From Parerythrobacter lutipelagi (GTDB taxonomy: Bacteria > Pseudomonadota > Alphaproteobacteria > Sphingomonadales > Sphingomonadaceae): a stretch of DNA of 64,000 nt. Of the stretch, positions 16,507 through 26,127 are shown piece by piece. The translations under genes and the position numbers were made by a program. The notes beneath the pieces are model-generated. The model was given only the letters and a program-made list of their open reading frames with translations, was not told the origin of the DNA and made no database searches. How positions within the stretch are numbered: position 1 is the first letter of the stretch; the number at the start of each line of letters is the position of its first letter. The DNA lies in the NCBI RefSeq assembly GCF_005434975.1, contig NZ_SKCJ01000002.1, forward strand, positions 434,001 to 498,000, given 5' to 3'.

Positions 16507-17817
16507 ATGGCGTTTCGCTCTTTTGATTCCAACCAGATATCCCGCCGCTCTCTTCTGCGCGGTTCGGCACTGCTGGGGGCGGGCGTTGCCCTGTCCGGCC
16601 TGCCGCTGGGCCGCGCTGCGATGGCGCATGTCGGCCATTGGCCCAATGTCGCCGCGACGGTCGAAGACTATGTTTCGAGCGGCAAGGTCGCGAATATGGT
16701 CGCGACACTGGGTTGGGAGCAGAAGCACCCGGACATCATCGCGCGCGGAACGCTGGCACTGGGCGGCGCGACGGAGGCCGGCTTCGACAGCCTCTATCGC
16801 ATCTATTCGATGACCAAACCGATCACCGGTATGGCCGCGATGATGCTGGTCGAAGACGGCAAGCTTACGCTCGACCAGCCGGTTGCGGATTTTATTCCCG
16901 GCTTCGCGAACATGATGGTGCAGAAGGAATATGACGGCAGCATCGGCCCGGAAAACCTCGAGCCGCTGGCGCGTCCGGTTACCGTGCGCATGTTGATGAC
17001 GCATACGGCCGGTCTTGGTTACGGTATCATCCAGAAAGGCCCGATCGTTAAGGCGATGGGGGACAAGGGCCTTGTTCCCGGCCAGATCAGCCGTTTCCCG
17101 ATCCCCGGCCTCAGCCGCGCCAAGCCGACCGACAGCCTGGAGAAATTCGCCGATGGCATCGCCAGCCTGCCGCTGGTTCACCAGCCGGGCACCAGATGGA
17201 GCTACTCCGTCGGGCTCGACATACTTGGCCGGGTGATCGAAGTTGCATCGGGCATGTCGTTCGAAAGTTTCCTCGAAACCCGCCTGTTCAAACCTTGCGG
17301 CATGGACAGCACCTGGTTCCAGGTGCCGAAAGCCGTCAGCGCGCGGATGACCACCAATTACGGTGTCGCGAACGGTATGTCGCTGCCGATCGATCTCGGT
17401 GCCAACTCGATCTTCTACGACAACCCTGGCTTTGCCTCTGGCGGGGCAGGTCTCGTCTCCAGTCCGCGCGATTACGATCAATTCCAGCGGATGCTGGTTG
17501 GCCGCGGGATGCTCGACGGGACCAGAGTGATGAGCGAAGCTGCGGTGCTGGAAGGCACGTCCAACCTGCTGCCCGAAGGGGCCGATACGGCAGGCACTTG
17601 GGTCGCCGGACAGGGCTTTGGCGCAGGCGGCCGTTCGAGCGGCGGTGCGTTTGGCTGGGGCGGAGCGGCTGGCACAACCGGCTTCGTCGACATGGAAAGC
17701 CGCCTGCGCGCGGCCAATTTCACGCAATACATGCCGTCCGATGCCTATTCCATCCAGCGCGAATTCCCTGACATCGTGATGAAGGATCTTGCGCTGCTGA
17801 AGGCGGCTGCCTCCTGA
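16507..17817 (+). CDS. Serine hydrolase of the class C beta-lactamase family, Tat-exported, 436 aa
   Basis: A twin-arginine signal (ISRRSLLRGSALLGAGVALS) implies folding before export. The beta-lactamase/esterase domain has the SxxK nucleophile motif SMTK near residue 100, a YxN-equivalent WSYSVG, and a C-terminal GGAAGT in the place of the KTG box. The family includes esterases, peptidases and lipid hydrolases, so antibiotic hydrolysis should not be assumed. Its stop overlaps the nudC start by one nt (TGATG). Confidence 0.9.
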   Translation: MAFRSFDSNQISRRSLLRGSALLGAGVALSGLPLGRAAMAHVGHWPNVAATVEDYVSSGKVANMVATLGWEQKHPDIIARGTLALGGATEAGFDSLYRIYSMTKPITGMAAMMLVEDGKLTLDQPVADFIPGFANMMVQKEYDGSIGPENLEPLARPVTVRMLMTHTAGLGYGIIQKGPIVKAMGDKGLVPGQISRFPIPGLSRAKPTDSLEKFADGIASLPLVHQPGTRWSYSVGLDILGRVIEVASGMSFESFLETRLFKPCGMDSTWFQVPKAVSARMTTNYGVANGMSLPIDLGANSIFYDNPGFASGGAGLVSSPRDYDQFQRMLVGRGMLDGTRVMSEAAVLEGTSNLLPEGADTAGTWVAGQGFGAGGRSSGGAFGWGGAAGTTGFVDMESRLRAANFTQYMPSDAYSIQREFPDIVMKDLALLKAAAS

Positions 17818-18713
17818 TGGCGGGACCGCCGCTGGCATTCACCGGATCGCGGCTCGACCGGGCTGACAATGTCCGCGCCGATCCCGAAGCGCTGGCGGGA
17901 ATGATGAACTGGCGGGCGAAACTGCTTGTTCTCGACGGTCTGATGCCGGGGCTCGACGATGCCAACGGCCTGGTCTGGGGTACGCTGGCTGACGCGCCGG
18001 ACGATGCGGAATTGGTGTTCCTCGGGCTGGATGCACAGGAGGGGGGAGGCACAAAGCCATGCTTTGCCGCTGTACCGCCTGAAGGTGATGCCAGCCCGCG
18101 TATGGCGAACCCGCGCCTGTGGGGCCTGATGCAAGCGCTTCGGCCTGACGATCTGGCGCTTTACGGGGGCGCGCGCAGCATTGTCGACTGGCACGCACGG
18201 CACCGGTTTTGCGCCGCCTGCGGTGGCCCGACCAAAATTGCCAAGGGCGGTTGGCAGCGCAATTGCGAACGCTGCAGCGCGCAGCATTTCCCGCGCACGG
18301 ATCCGGTCACCATCATGCTGGTCGAATACGCCAGCGCTTCGGGCCCGAGGCTGATGCTGGGGCGCGGTCTTGGCTGGCCGGAGCAGGCCTTTTCCGCGCT
18401 CGCAGGATTTGTCGAACCGGGTGAGAGCATCGAAGAGGCAGTGGCGCGTGAAGTGTTCGAGGAATCGGGCGTGCGGGTGCGTGATGTTTCCTACATCGCC
18501 AGCCAGCCATGGCCGTTTCCCAGCCAGCTGATGATGGGCTGCCATTCCCATGCCGATGACGACGCGCTGGTGATCGACGAAACCGAAATGGCCGAGATCG
18601 AATGGTACACGCGCGAACAGGTACAGGCGGCGCTGGCCGGTGACGGCCCGTTCAACGCCCCACCGCCGCATGCCATCGCGCATCATCTTCTCAATTGGTG
18701 GATCAACAAATGA
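17817..18713 (+). CDS. nudC: NADH pyrophosphatase / NAD-cap hydrolase NudC, 298 aa
   Basis: Hydrolyses NADH to NMNH and AMP and can remove NAD caps from RNA. A zinc ribbon (CAACGG...CERC) precedes the Nudix box (GFVEPGESIEEAV then REVFEESG). The NADH-specific SQPWPFPSQLM motif follows. Length is normal. It is translationally coupled to the upstream serine hydrolase and to the downstream DsbA-like gene (ATGA overlap). The NAD link is notable because nadE is 32 kb away in the same window. Confidence 0.95.
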   Translation: MAGPPLAFTGSRLDRADNVRADPEALAGMMNWRAKLLVLDGLMPGLDDANGLVWGTLADAPDDAELVFLGLDAQEGGGTKPCFAAVPPEGDASPRMANPRLWGLMQALRPDDLALYGGARSIVDWHARHRFCAACGGPTKIAKGGWQRNCERCSAQHFPRTDPVTIMLVEYASASGPRLMLGRGLGWPEQAFSALAGFVEPGESIEEAVAREVFEESGVRVRDVSYIASQPWPFPSQLMMGCHSHADDDALVIDETEMAEIEWYTREQVQAALAGDGPFNAPPPHAIAHHLLNWWINK

Positions 18714-19384
18714 CCAAGCTCGCAATCGATATCTGGTCCGACGTGATGTGCCCGTGGTGCCTCGTTGGGTGGGGCAATCTCCAGCAAGGCCTCAAGCTGG
18801 TCGAAGGCGAGATCGAAGCGGAGATCCGCTGGCACGCCTTCGAACTGAACCCGGATATGAGCGAAGAGGGTGAAGACCGGACCGAGCACATTGCCCGCAA
18901 ATACGGCCGTTCGATCGAGGAATCGAAAGGCGTGCAGGGCCAGATGCGCAGCGCTGCGGAGGCCGCAGGCGTATCGCTCGACTACGAGGGTGAGGACCCT
19001 GCGCCCCCGGCGATGATGTGGAACACGTTCGATGCGCACAAGCTGCTCGCCTGGGCGCTCGCGGTATACGGACCCAAGGAACAGACCGAGCTCAAGCTCG
19101 CGCTGTTCACCGCCCATTTCAACGACCGCCGCCCGATCGGCGAACGCAGCGTGCTGCTGGATATCATCGAGGAAATTGGCCTGAACCGCGCCGCTGCGGA
19201 AACGGCGCTCGATGACGAAGGTCTCGCCAGACATGTCCGGATGGACGAGCAACAGGCATTTGACGCGAACATTTCAGGTGTCCCGGCGATGGTGATCGAA
19301 GGCAAGTTCATGGTTCCCGGCGCGCAGCCGGCGGAAACCTACGCCAACGTGCTGCGCAAAGTGGCGGAAAAAGTCGCCCGGTGA
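18710..19384 (+). CDS. DsbA family oxidoreductase, FrnE-like, 224 aa
   Basis: A cytosolic thioredoxin-fold protein without signal peptide. The active site is CPWC at residues 14-17 (IWSDVMCPWC) and the cis-Pro loop is ISGVPAMVIEGK, typical of the FrnE/polyketide-type DsbA subfamily. The start is set by the ATGA overlap with the nudC stop. It is probably a disulfide isomerase or oxidoreductase in oxidative-stress response; the substrate is unknown. Confidence 0.9.
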   Translation: MTKLAIDIWSDVMCPWCLVGWGNLQQGLKLVEGEIEAEIRWHAFELNPDMSEEGEDRTEHIARKYGRSIEESKGVQGQMRSAAEAAGVSLDYEGEDPAPPAMMWNTFDAHKLLAWALAVYGPKEQTELKLALFTAHFNDRRPIGERSVLLDIIEEIGLNRAAAETALDDEGLARHVRMDEQQAFDANISGVPAMVIEGKFMVPGAQPAETYANVLRKVAEKVAR

Positions 19385-19438
19385 TGCGCTGGCCTTGGAG
19401 CGTGATGCATTCTCGGATAAAACTTGAAGTCGGAGGGC

Positions 19439-20416
19439 TTACGGTGTCAAAATCCCTACCAAAAGCGGCACAAAAGTAGCGAATGCAGTGCCGAAGCCAG
19501 GCTTGAGGAAGAAGTTTTTGGCGCGATCAATCAATGCCGCATCGACAGGCGAATCGCCTTTGGCCGATAATAATATGGGTGTTTTTCCGACCACGCTGCA
19601 AATTCCTAAAGTCAGAGCCAGCGTCGCGGTGCTGATAATCGCATAGTAGAGCAACAAACCCCGCTGATGTGCGACCAACGGACTCTCCGCACCATTCTCT
19701 TGCGCAGCTTTCGCGATGAAATCGAAAAACAATGCGTCGGATAGTACGACCAATGACAGAAGGCCCGCCGAAAGGAGGTAGGCTTCGCGTATTAGCTTCG
19801 TATCGACAAGATGGTAAACTCGCCTAGATGTAGCCAGGATAATTGTCAGGCTCAGGATTGCTATGCCTGCGAGTTGCATCAAGAGGTTCAGTTGGAGCTT
19901 AATCCGGTTGATTGCGACCGTATAGCCTGGGTTATCTACATTAAGATTTGCCAGAAAAATATACGCAGGCTCGGCCAGCCTCTGCGATTGAGATTCGTTT
20001 GCTGCCGTCGCGATGTCGCAAAGTGTACGTTGATTGGATGCCGCATCGCAGTAGGGCGCAATTACGGAGCTCGCGACGCCATTGCCAGTTGAGAAGAGTA
20101 AATAAGCAGAGATAGCGCCCAGCGCGCCCACCCAGATCAGCGAGTACGCCCGCACCCATCCGCTTAGCCTTAAAAGGCCGACAACCGCGTATGCGAGGAG
20201 GACTACACATATTCCCATGATCGCAACAGATGTTGCCGCCCAGATTAGCAAAGCATCGTGAGCCATTTCGATGAACAGAACTGGAGACTTTGCTGCAGGT
20301 TCGGGGAAGAACTTCAATGTACGCGCCGCCCCGATCGCGTAAAAAACGAATACGAATGTTAGCGCGCCCGCACTGATTACGATGAAAGAAGATTTTGCTT
20401 TAAGCTCATCAGACAT
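19439..20416 (-). CDS. Polytopic membrane protein of unknown function, 325 aa
   Basis: No family is recognised. Seven hydrophobic segments are visible: near residues 10-32, 58-82, 87-108, 170-192, 209-229, 250-274 and the C-terminus. A larger polar loop (~115-165) contains two cysteines (APYCDAASNQRTLCDIATA). Codon use and base composition are AT-richer than the flanks, with an AT-rich 340-bp upstream region, so recent acquisition is plausible. The start MSDELKAK is preferred over an ATG four codons earlier. Confidence 0.6.
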   Translation of the reverse strand: MSDELKAKSSFIVISAGALTFVFVFYAIGAARTLKFFPEPAAKSPVLFIEMAHDALLIWAATSVAIMGICVVLLAYAVVGLLRLSGWVRAYSLIWVGALGAISAYLLFSTGNGVASSVIAPYCDAASNQRTLCDIATAANESQSQRLAEPAYIFLANLNVDNPGYTVAINRIKLQLNLLMQLAGIAILSLTIILATSRRVYHLVDTKLIREAYLLSAGLLSLVVLSDALFFDFIAKAAQENGAESPLVAHQRGLLLYYAIISTATLALTLGICSVVGKTPILLSAKGDSPVDAALIDRAKNFFLKPGFGTAFATFVPLLVGILTP

Positions 20417-20753
20417 GGTCACCCCCAATCCCGACCATAGACTTTACGACGCGAACAGTAAATGCGAGTATGGCTGTAAAATATTCCTCGAACATCAGAG
20501 ATCAACTGCCAATAGATTGCATATATAAAAATGAAAAATTGCGCGCGAATTGAGCGCGGTTAATGGTAGCGTGTCACAAGCTCTGGTAGTTGGAGGCTCT
20601 TTTAGCTACCATGACGGGCCTGGATGGTGGCGGATTTTTTCGCACCCTTCATCCCACCTTGCTGCGGATTATGCAGATCGACTTCGGGTTTGAGGGTTCG
20701 GAATAAGTCTAAGAGTTCATTGTGCAGGGGTCGCTTGTTCCGAATTCCTGCCG
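20417..20753. other. AT-rich non-coding gap
   Basis: Between the orphan membrane protein and the DUF1489 gene. It holds AT-rich runs (around 20518-20545) suited to the promoter of the membrane-protein gene. A 31-codon open frame (20611-20706) with GGAGG too far upstream was not accepted. No RNA gene was seen. Confidence 0.4.
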
Positions 20754-21155
20754 TTAAATCAGTCCGAGGCGCTGCAGCTTTCCTGCCAGCTTGCCCGGAA
20801 TGACATCGCCGATGTCTTCACCTTCGCCCAGATCGCGCGGGGGTTCGCCCTTAAGGTAGCGCCAACCCTGATGGGCGCGCTTGGGGCGTGGCAGGACAGG
20901 GACGAGCCGGGGTTCCAGATCGATCGACCAGCGCCCGTCGGGCGTTTCACTGAAGCCTAGGATCGTGCTGCGCGCGACGATATTGTGCTGGTGGATCCAG
21001 AACAGCGAGCCGCCGATGCATTGTTCCCACTTCGTCGGGCGGTAGCGCGTCGTCAGGTTCGGGCTGCGCCGGTTGGCGTACCAGCTTTCCAGATCGCCAT
21101 AGGACTGCGCGCCGAAAGCGATCTTGGTCAGATGGAGGCGCGGCTTATCGGACAT
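20754..21155 (-). CDS. DUF1489 family protein, 133 aa
   Basis: Starts MSDKPRLHLTKIAFGAQSYG with the typical core TRYRPTKWEQCIGGSLFWIH followed by QHNIVARSTILGF. This alphaproteobacterial family has no known function; it is cytosolic, with no membrane segment. It lies 31 nt downstream of mgtE on the same strand, probably cotranscribed. Confidence 0.88.
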   Translation of the reverse strand: MSDKPRLHLTKIAFGAQSYGDLESWYANRRSPNLTTRYRPTKWEQCIGGSLFWIHQHNIVARSTILGFSETPDGRWSIDLEPRLVPVLPRPKRAHQGWRYLKGEPPRDLGEGEDIGDVIPGKLAGKLQRLGLI

Positions 21156-21186
21156 TGCCGCCGAGATAGCGATTATCGCCGGTCAC

Positions 21187-22632
21187 TCAACCCGCGAGGC
21201 CAACCGCGACTGCAAGTCCGAGGAAGGCGAAGAAGCCCATCGAGTCGGTGATCATTGTGACGAACACCGAGCTGGCGACCGCCGGGTCCTGATCCAGCCG
21301 TTCGAAAATCACCGGCACCAGTACCCCGGCGAGACCGGCGGTGACGATGTTGATAATCATCGCCACGGCGATCACCACCCCGAGCATGGGGGAGAAAATC
21401 AGCGCGGTGGCGAGGCCGACGAGGACGGCAATCGTCGCGCCGTTGAGCAAGGCAACGCGCATTTCGCGCCAAAGGATGCGCCCGGTGTTGGCTTCGGTCA
21501 GCTGGTTCATCGCAATGGCGCGCACCGTCACGGCCATGGTCTGCGTGCCGGCATTGCCGCCGATACTGGCCACGATCGGCATCAGCACGGCAAGCGCGAC
21601 CAGTTCTTCGATCGCGGCACCGAACAGCCAGATGATGGTGCTGCCGATCAGCGCTGTCCCGAGGTTCGCGACCAGCCAGCGTACCCGCGCAGCATAGGTT
21701 TCGCGGATCGGCTCGTTGATATCGCCTTCGCCCGCGCCGGACAGCAGCATGGCGTCTTCCTGCGCCTCTTCGGAGATGATGTGGACCACATCATCGACCG
21801 TCATCTGCCCGACAAGCCGACCGCTCTCGTCGATCACTGCGGCGGAGATCAGACCGTATTTCTGGAACATCAGCGCGACCTCTTCCTGGTCGAGCATGTC
21901 GGGGATCAGCGTCTGGTCGCGCTTCATCACATCGGTCAGTGCGATGTTGCGCGGGGTGGTTAGGATCCAGCTCAGCGCGCAGGTGCCGACCGGATGGTGC
22001 TTGTGATCGACCACGAAGACTTCAAAGAACTCGCTGCCGATCTCGCCGCGTTCGCGCAGGAAATCGATCAGGTCGCCGACGGTGAGATGTTCCGGCACTG
22101 CGACCACGTCGCGGCTCATCAGACGGCCGGCGGTTTCTTCCGGATAGGCCAGCGCGCTTTCGATTGCGACGCGGTCTTCATCGTCGAGTTCGGCCAGAAC
22201 CGCCTGCTGGTCGGCATCGTCGAGATCTTCGATCAGCTGGACGGCGTCGTCCGTTTCGAGCTGTTCCGCGATGGCCGCGACTGCATCGGCGGGCAGCGCT
22301 TCCATCATTTCTTCGCGGACGAAGTCGTTCAATTCGGCGACGACTTCCGACCCCATGAGATCGGTTATTGCAGCGGCCAATGCCGCACGTTCGTCTTTTT
22401 CGAACAGCTCGATAAGGTCGGCAATGTCGGCCGGGTGGAGCGGTTCGACAAGGTCATAGACCGCGCCCTTGTCGCCCGCCTCCAAGGCATCGCGCACGCT
22501 CCGCACATACTCGCGTTTGAGCGTGTTTTCCTCGTCCAGCCGTTCATCGTCGATCCGGTCGTCCGGGCGTGCGCCATCCTCCGCTTCGTGCGGATCGGCC
22601 AGCATCACATCGTCATCGCGCCGTTCGTCCAT
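21187..22632 (-). CDS. mgtE: Magnesium transporter MgtE, 481 aa
   Basis: A gated Mg2+ channel. An acidic N-terminal leader is followed by the MgtE N-domain (superhelical, with LHPADIADLIELF), a CBS pair (LMSRDVVAVPEHLTVGDLID and the second at TLIPDMLDQ), then five membrane helices with IGGNAGTQTMAVTVRA and VTMITDSMGFFAFL lining the pore. The CBS domains sense cytosolic Mg2+. Length is slightly above average because of the Asp/Glu-rich N-terminal extension. Confidence 0.95.
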   Translation of the reverse strand: MDERRDDDVMLADPHEAEDGARPDDRIDDERLDEENTLKREYVRSVRDALEAGDKGAVYDLVEPLHPADIADLIELFEKDERAALAAAITDLMGSEVVAELNDFVREEMMEALPADAVAAIAEQLETDDAVQLIEDLDDADQQAVLAELDDEDRVAIESALAYPEETAGRLMSRDVVAVPEHLTVGDLIDFLRERGEIGSEFFEVFVVDHKHHPVGTCALSWILTTPRNIALTDVMKRDQTLIPDMLDQEEVALMFQKYGLISAAVIDESGRLVGQMTVDDVVHIISEEAQEDAMLLSGAGEGDINEPIRETYAARVRWLVANLGTALIGSTIIWLFGAAIEELVALAVLMPIVASIGGNAGTQTMAVTVRAIAMNQLTEANTGRILWREMRVALLNGATIAVLVGLATALIFSPMLGVVIAVAMIINIVTAGLAGVLVPVIFERLDQDPAVASSVFVTMITDSMGFFAFLGLAVAVGLAG

Positions 22633-22826
22633 GGTGTTGTCCCTTGGAAGCCCGCTCTAGGGAAGGGCCCGCTCTACGGAAGAGATAGCGAAAAGCAAGC
22701 CGCCCGATCGCGTGCTGCGCCCGCAATCGTTTCCGCCCGCCGGATGACGCAAGAGTACGCTGCGGGGTGACATTGGCGGCACGGGCCCTATATCCTTCGC
22801 CAGACACCAAACACGGAGAATTCCAG

Positions 22827-23285
22827 ATGGCCGACACGCTTACCCTCACTCTCGACACTGGCAACGGCGAAGGCGATGTCGTGATCAAATTGCGCCCCGA
22901 TCTCGCGCCGGGTCATGTCGAGCGGATTACCGAGCTCGTATCGGAGGGTTTCTACGACGGGGTGAAGTTCCACCGCGTGATTCCGGGCTTCATGGCGCAG
23001 GGCGGCTGCCCCAACGGCACCGGCATGGGCGGTAGCGACAAGCCCGATCTGAAGGCGGAATTCAACGCCGAACCGCATGTTCGCGGCACCTGTTCGATGG
23101 CCCGCACCGCAGTGCCGGACAGCGCAAACAGCCAGTTCTTCATCTGCTTCGACGATGCCCATTTCCTCGACGGGCAATACACCGTGTGGGGCCAGGTGGA
23201 GAGCGGCATGGACCATGTCGACGCGCTGCCCAAGGGCGAGCCGCCGGCAAGCCCCGGCAAGATCATCAAAGCCGCCATTTCCTGA
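22827..23285 (+). CDS. Peptidylprolyl isomerase, cyclophilin type, 152 aa
   Basis: Cytosolic proline cis-trans isomerase. Cyclophilin motifs are FHRVIPGFMAQGG, the GSDKPDLKAEF region, CSMARTAVPDSANSQFFICF and a final DALPKGEPP. The ATG after CGGAGAATTCCAG gives a normal start (MADTLTLTLD). There is no signal sequence, unlike PpiA. The lipase-like gene follows on the same strand. Confidence 0.95.
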   Translation: MADTLTLTLDTGNGEGDVVIKLRPDLAPGHVERITELVSEGFYDGVKFHRVIPGFMAQGGCPNGTGMGGSDKPDLKAEFNAEPHVRGTCSMARTAVPDSANSQFFICFDDAHFLDGQYTVWGQVESGMDHVDALPKGEPPASPGKIIKAAIS

Positions 23286-23304
23286 TCTTGCGGTCGGCGG
23301 CGCG

Positions 23305-24231
23305 ATGAAACACCTGATAGCGGCTGCGGGGCTTCCCCTGCTGCTGGCAGGCTGCATCACGCCGCTGCCCGACCTGACGCAAAGCCGCAGCCCCTGCCGG
23401 ATGGAACCCGGCGGGTGGTGCGGCTTTGTGCGTGAGGCGGCAATCCAGAGCTACGCCTACGCCATGCTCAGTTCGAATGCCTATCAGGACGAAGACACCT
23501 ACCGCGAATTGCCCACGGCGTTCGTTCGGCGAGAAGCGGCTGACAACGACGATAGCGGGCTGGCCTATTCGGTGTTCGACCGCTTCGAAGTGGAGCGCGG
23601 CAAGCGCGGCAAACTGGCCGCCCGGGTCATCGCTTTTCGCGGCACTGAAGCTGGCTCTTTCGATGACGTGTTTTCCGGTTCGCTGGGCGATCGGCAACGC
23701 GAAGGCGCGCGCTCCGTCTACGCTGCCGAGAGAGCTGCACTGGACGCGGACGGCAAGCAAAGCGTGAAGATCGAAGTGACCGGGCACTCGCTCGGCGGCG
23801 CGCTGGCCACGCAGGTCTCGATCGAACAGCCCGAGGTGCGTGCATTTGTCTTCAACACGTCGCCGTTTTTCAGCGGCGATCCCATGCTGAACGACACCAA
23901 TCGGCTGTCCATTTCCGAACGCGGCGAATTTCTCCGCCTTCTACGCCGTTACAAGACAGCACCGGCGGCAGAGCAAGTCGTGATCAACTGCAACCCGTCG
24001 GCGTCCGCAGCGTCAAAGCATAGCATCCGCGCGCTGGCGGACTGCCTCACATGGATCGCTGCGTATAGCGAGACCGAGGCACTGCACATGATTTCGCGCA
24101 ACCCTATTGGCAAGCCGGAAGTCGAATGCGGCGATGCCAACAAGGTTCACCCCGGCAAGCAATCGACATTGCTGAAGCCGGGAGTGGGGCCCGCGCCCTG
24201 TGCCCATTCGCCCAAGCCCAAGGCGAATTAA
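23305..24231 (+). CDS. Lipase class 3-like lipoprotein, 308 aa
   Basis: A lipobox (GLPLLLAGC near residue 18) predicts an outer-membrane or periplasmic lipoprotein. The alpha/beta-hydrolase nucleophile elbow is GHSLGGALA, preceded by the FRGTEAGSFDDVFS oxyanion-type strand found in class 3 lipases. Cys-rich flanking segments (CRMEPGGWCGF; CNPSASAASKHS; CLTW) may form disulfides. The substrate is unknown. The end overlaps the opposing LysR gene by four nt. Confidence 0.82.
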   Translation: MKHLIAAAGLPLLLAGCITPLPDLTQSRSPCRMEPGGWCGFVREAAIQSYAYAMLSSNAYQDEDTYRELPTAFVRREAADNDDSGLAYSVFDRFEVERGKRGKLAARVIAFRGTEAGSFDDVFSGSLGDRQREGARSVYAAERAALDADGKQSVKIEVTGHSLGGALATQVSIEQPEVRAFVFNTSPFFSGDPMLNDTNRLSISERGEFLRLLRRYKTAPAAEQVVINCNPSASAASKHSIRALADCLTWIAAYSETEALHMISRNPIGKPEVECGDANKVHPGKQSTLLKPGVGPAPCAHSPKPKAN

Positions 24232-25112
24232 AGCCCCGCGCGCACCAGCCAGTCGTGAAACAGGCGGACAGGGCGGCTCTCGAGCGACTGCGGCTTGCAG
24301 ATGAACCAGTAACTGTACGGGCTTTCGACCTCAATGTCGTAGAGATGGGCGAGCCGCTTGTCGGCGGCACGTTTCATGTGGTCGTCATGCATGATCGCAA
24401 TGCCGAGTCCCTGCGCGGCGGCTTCGAGCATGAGCTGGCCGGAATCGTAGTGATCGATCGCTGCCGGTTCGAGCGCGGACAGGTCGAGCGCCTGCTTCCA
24501 CGCCTGGAAACTCTCCGGCAATTCGTTGTGGATCAGGAATGTCTGCTTGCCGAGCTTTTCCAGATCCGGTTCCTTGCCGAGCTTCTCCGCGGTCTCGCGG
24601 CTACAGATGGCGTGGACCATATTGTGATCCAGTCGCACCGCGTGAAGGCCGGAGGCCGGGCCGCGCGAGAGGATGATCGCTGCATCGAGCGTGTCGCCAA
24701 CCCGCTCATCCAGATGCGGTCCGGTGTCGATGTCGATATGCAGCAAGGGATGCCGTTGCCGTAGTTCCCCCAGATGCGGGAACAGGCGCTGGCTGCCGAA
24801 CAACGGCAGCACGCCGAGGTGGAGGCGCAAGAGCGACATGTTCTCCGAATGGTTCTCGATCGCCAGCGCCAGAGCATCCAGATGCGGCAGGACGGCATCG
24901 TGAAATGCCTGACCTTCGTCGGTCAGCGACATTGCCTGCTTGGCGCGGGTGAACAGCTTCTTGCCGGTGAATTCTTCGAGATTGGCAATCCGGCGCGATA
25001 GGGCGGAGGGGCTTAGGCCAAGCTCCTCGGCCGCTGCACGGGCAGAGCCGAGCCTGACAGTGCGCAAGAAAGCCTCGAGTGCGCGAAGCGGCGGGAGCCT
25101 ACGGGTGGCCAT
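24228..25112 (-). CDS. LysR-family transcriptional regulator, GcvA-like, 294 aa
   Basis: The N-terminal winged HTH LPPLRALEAFLRTVRLGSAR with AAEELGLSPSALSRRIANLE is typical of the GcvA branch. The periplasmic-binding-like effector domain contains LSRGPASGLHAVRL and AQGLGIAIMHD. No obvious target operon is divergent; the neighbour upstream is corC on the same strand with a 70-nt gap. The effector is unknown. Confidence 0.9.
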   Translation of the reverse strand: MATRRLPPLRALEAFLRTVRLGSARAAAEELGLSPSALSRRIANLEEFTGKKLFTRAKQAMSLTDEGQAFHDAVLPHLDALALAIENHSENMSLLRLHLGVLPLFGSQRLFPHLGELRQRHPLLHIDIDTGPHLDERVGDTLDAAIILSRGPASGLHAVRLDHNMVHAICSRETAEKLGKEPDLEKLGKQTFLIHNELPESFQAWKQALDLSALEPAAIDHYDSGQLMLEAAAQGLGIAIMHDDHMKRAADKRLAHLYDIEVESPYSYWFICKPQSLESRPVRLFHDWLVRAGL

Positions 25113-25185
25113 ACTATTCCTCTCGTTTTGGAATATACGCCCGGATTACCGGTTTGGATGCAAAAAACCGAACTGGCGCGCCAAA

Positions 25186-26127
25186 TTACTTGCCGTTGGT
25201 ACCGCCGGACGCAACTGGCTGGTGCAGTCGGAGCCGCTTTACGCGGGTCTTGTCCGCTGCTGTGACTTCGATCCGCCACCCGCTCGGATGCTCGACCACC
25301 GTGCCCACCGGGGGGATCTGCTCAGCCAGCACGAAGGTCAGGCCGCCTAGCGTGTCGACCGATTCCTCGACTTCGGCCAGGCGCGGATCGATCCGCTCCG
25401 CCACGTCGTCCAGTTCGGCGCGCGCGTCACAATCCCACATGCCGTCACCGATTGGCGAAATGAGCTCTTCAGGCAGGTCATCGTGTTCGTCTTCGATTTC
25501 GCCGACGATTTCCTCGACCAGGTCCTCGATCGTGATGATCCCGTCAGTGCCGGAAAACTCGTCGACCACAATCGCGAGGTGCATACGCTGGCTGCGCATG
25601 TCCGCCAGCACATCGATGGCGTTGCGGCTCTGCGGTACATAGAGCGGCTGCCGCATCAACACCGTCCAGTCGCTCGGCGGTTGGCGGTTTTCCGCGAGAT
25701 AGGGGAACACATCCTTAATGTGGATCATCCCGATCACCCGGTCGAGCTCGTCGCGATAGACCGGCATGCGCGAATGGCCGTTCTCCGAGAAATTGCGCAC
25801 CAGATCGTCCCAGCTGATCGTGGCTTCGACCGCGATGATCTCGCCGCGCGGGATTGCCACGTCGTCCGCGTCATGTTCGCTGAAATGGAGCAGATTGCGC
25901 AGCATCTGCCGTTCGACGGGCGAGAGATCGCCTTCGGTCGGGGTCTCAATCCCCGCCGATTCGTCTTCTTCGCGTTCGTCGATAGCCTCTTCAAGCTGGG
26001 CACGCAGCGAACGGTCGCGTGCATTGGGATCGAACAGGCGTTTCACGGCGGCCAACAGGCCGTTGCTACTCTCCGCGTCTCCCGCGGATTGATCGGTGTC
26101 GGGCATGGCCCCCGGTGTGCTCCTCAT
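25186..26127 (-). CDS. CBS-domain hemolysin/CorC-family protein, 313 aa
   Basis: Two CBS domains (MPVYRDELDRVIGMIHIKDV and HLAIVVDEFSGTDGIITIED) are followed by a CorC/HlyC C-terminal domain (TLGGLTFVLAEQIPPVGTVV). There is no DUF21 membrane domain, as in TlyC/CorC. It is implicated in Mg2+/Co2+ homeostasis in enterobacteria; in alphaproteobacteria the gene sits with ybeY. The start overlaps the ybeY stop (ATGA); a later ATG (MPDTDQ) is also possible. Confidence 0.9.
   Translation of the reverse strand: MRSTPGAMPDTDQSAGDAESSNGLLAAVKRLFDPNARDRSLRAQLEEAIDEREEDESAGIETPTEGDLSPVERQMLRNLLHFSEHDADDVAIPRGEIIAVEATISWDDLVRNFSENGHSRMPVYRDELDRVIGMIHIKDVFPYLAENRQPPSDWTVLMRQPLYVPQSRNAIDVLADMRSQRMHLAIVVDEFSGTDGIITIEDLVEEIVGEIEDEHDDLPEELISPIGDGMWDCDARAELDDVAERIDPRLAEVEESVDTLGGLTFVLAEQIPPVGTVVEHPSGWRIEVTAADKTRVKRLRLHQPVASGGTNGK

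Noticed and set aside
15679-17838. Very long minus-strand open frame opposite the serine hydrolase and the end of mutY
   Set aside because: Composition is rich in Arg/His/Ala and follows the GC-rich antisense pattern; the plus-strand genes have clear families.
20611-20706. 31-codon frame after GGAGG in the AT-rich gap
   Set aside because: The Shine-Dalgarno spacing of about 15 nt is too long and the peptide shows nothing recognisable.
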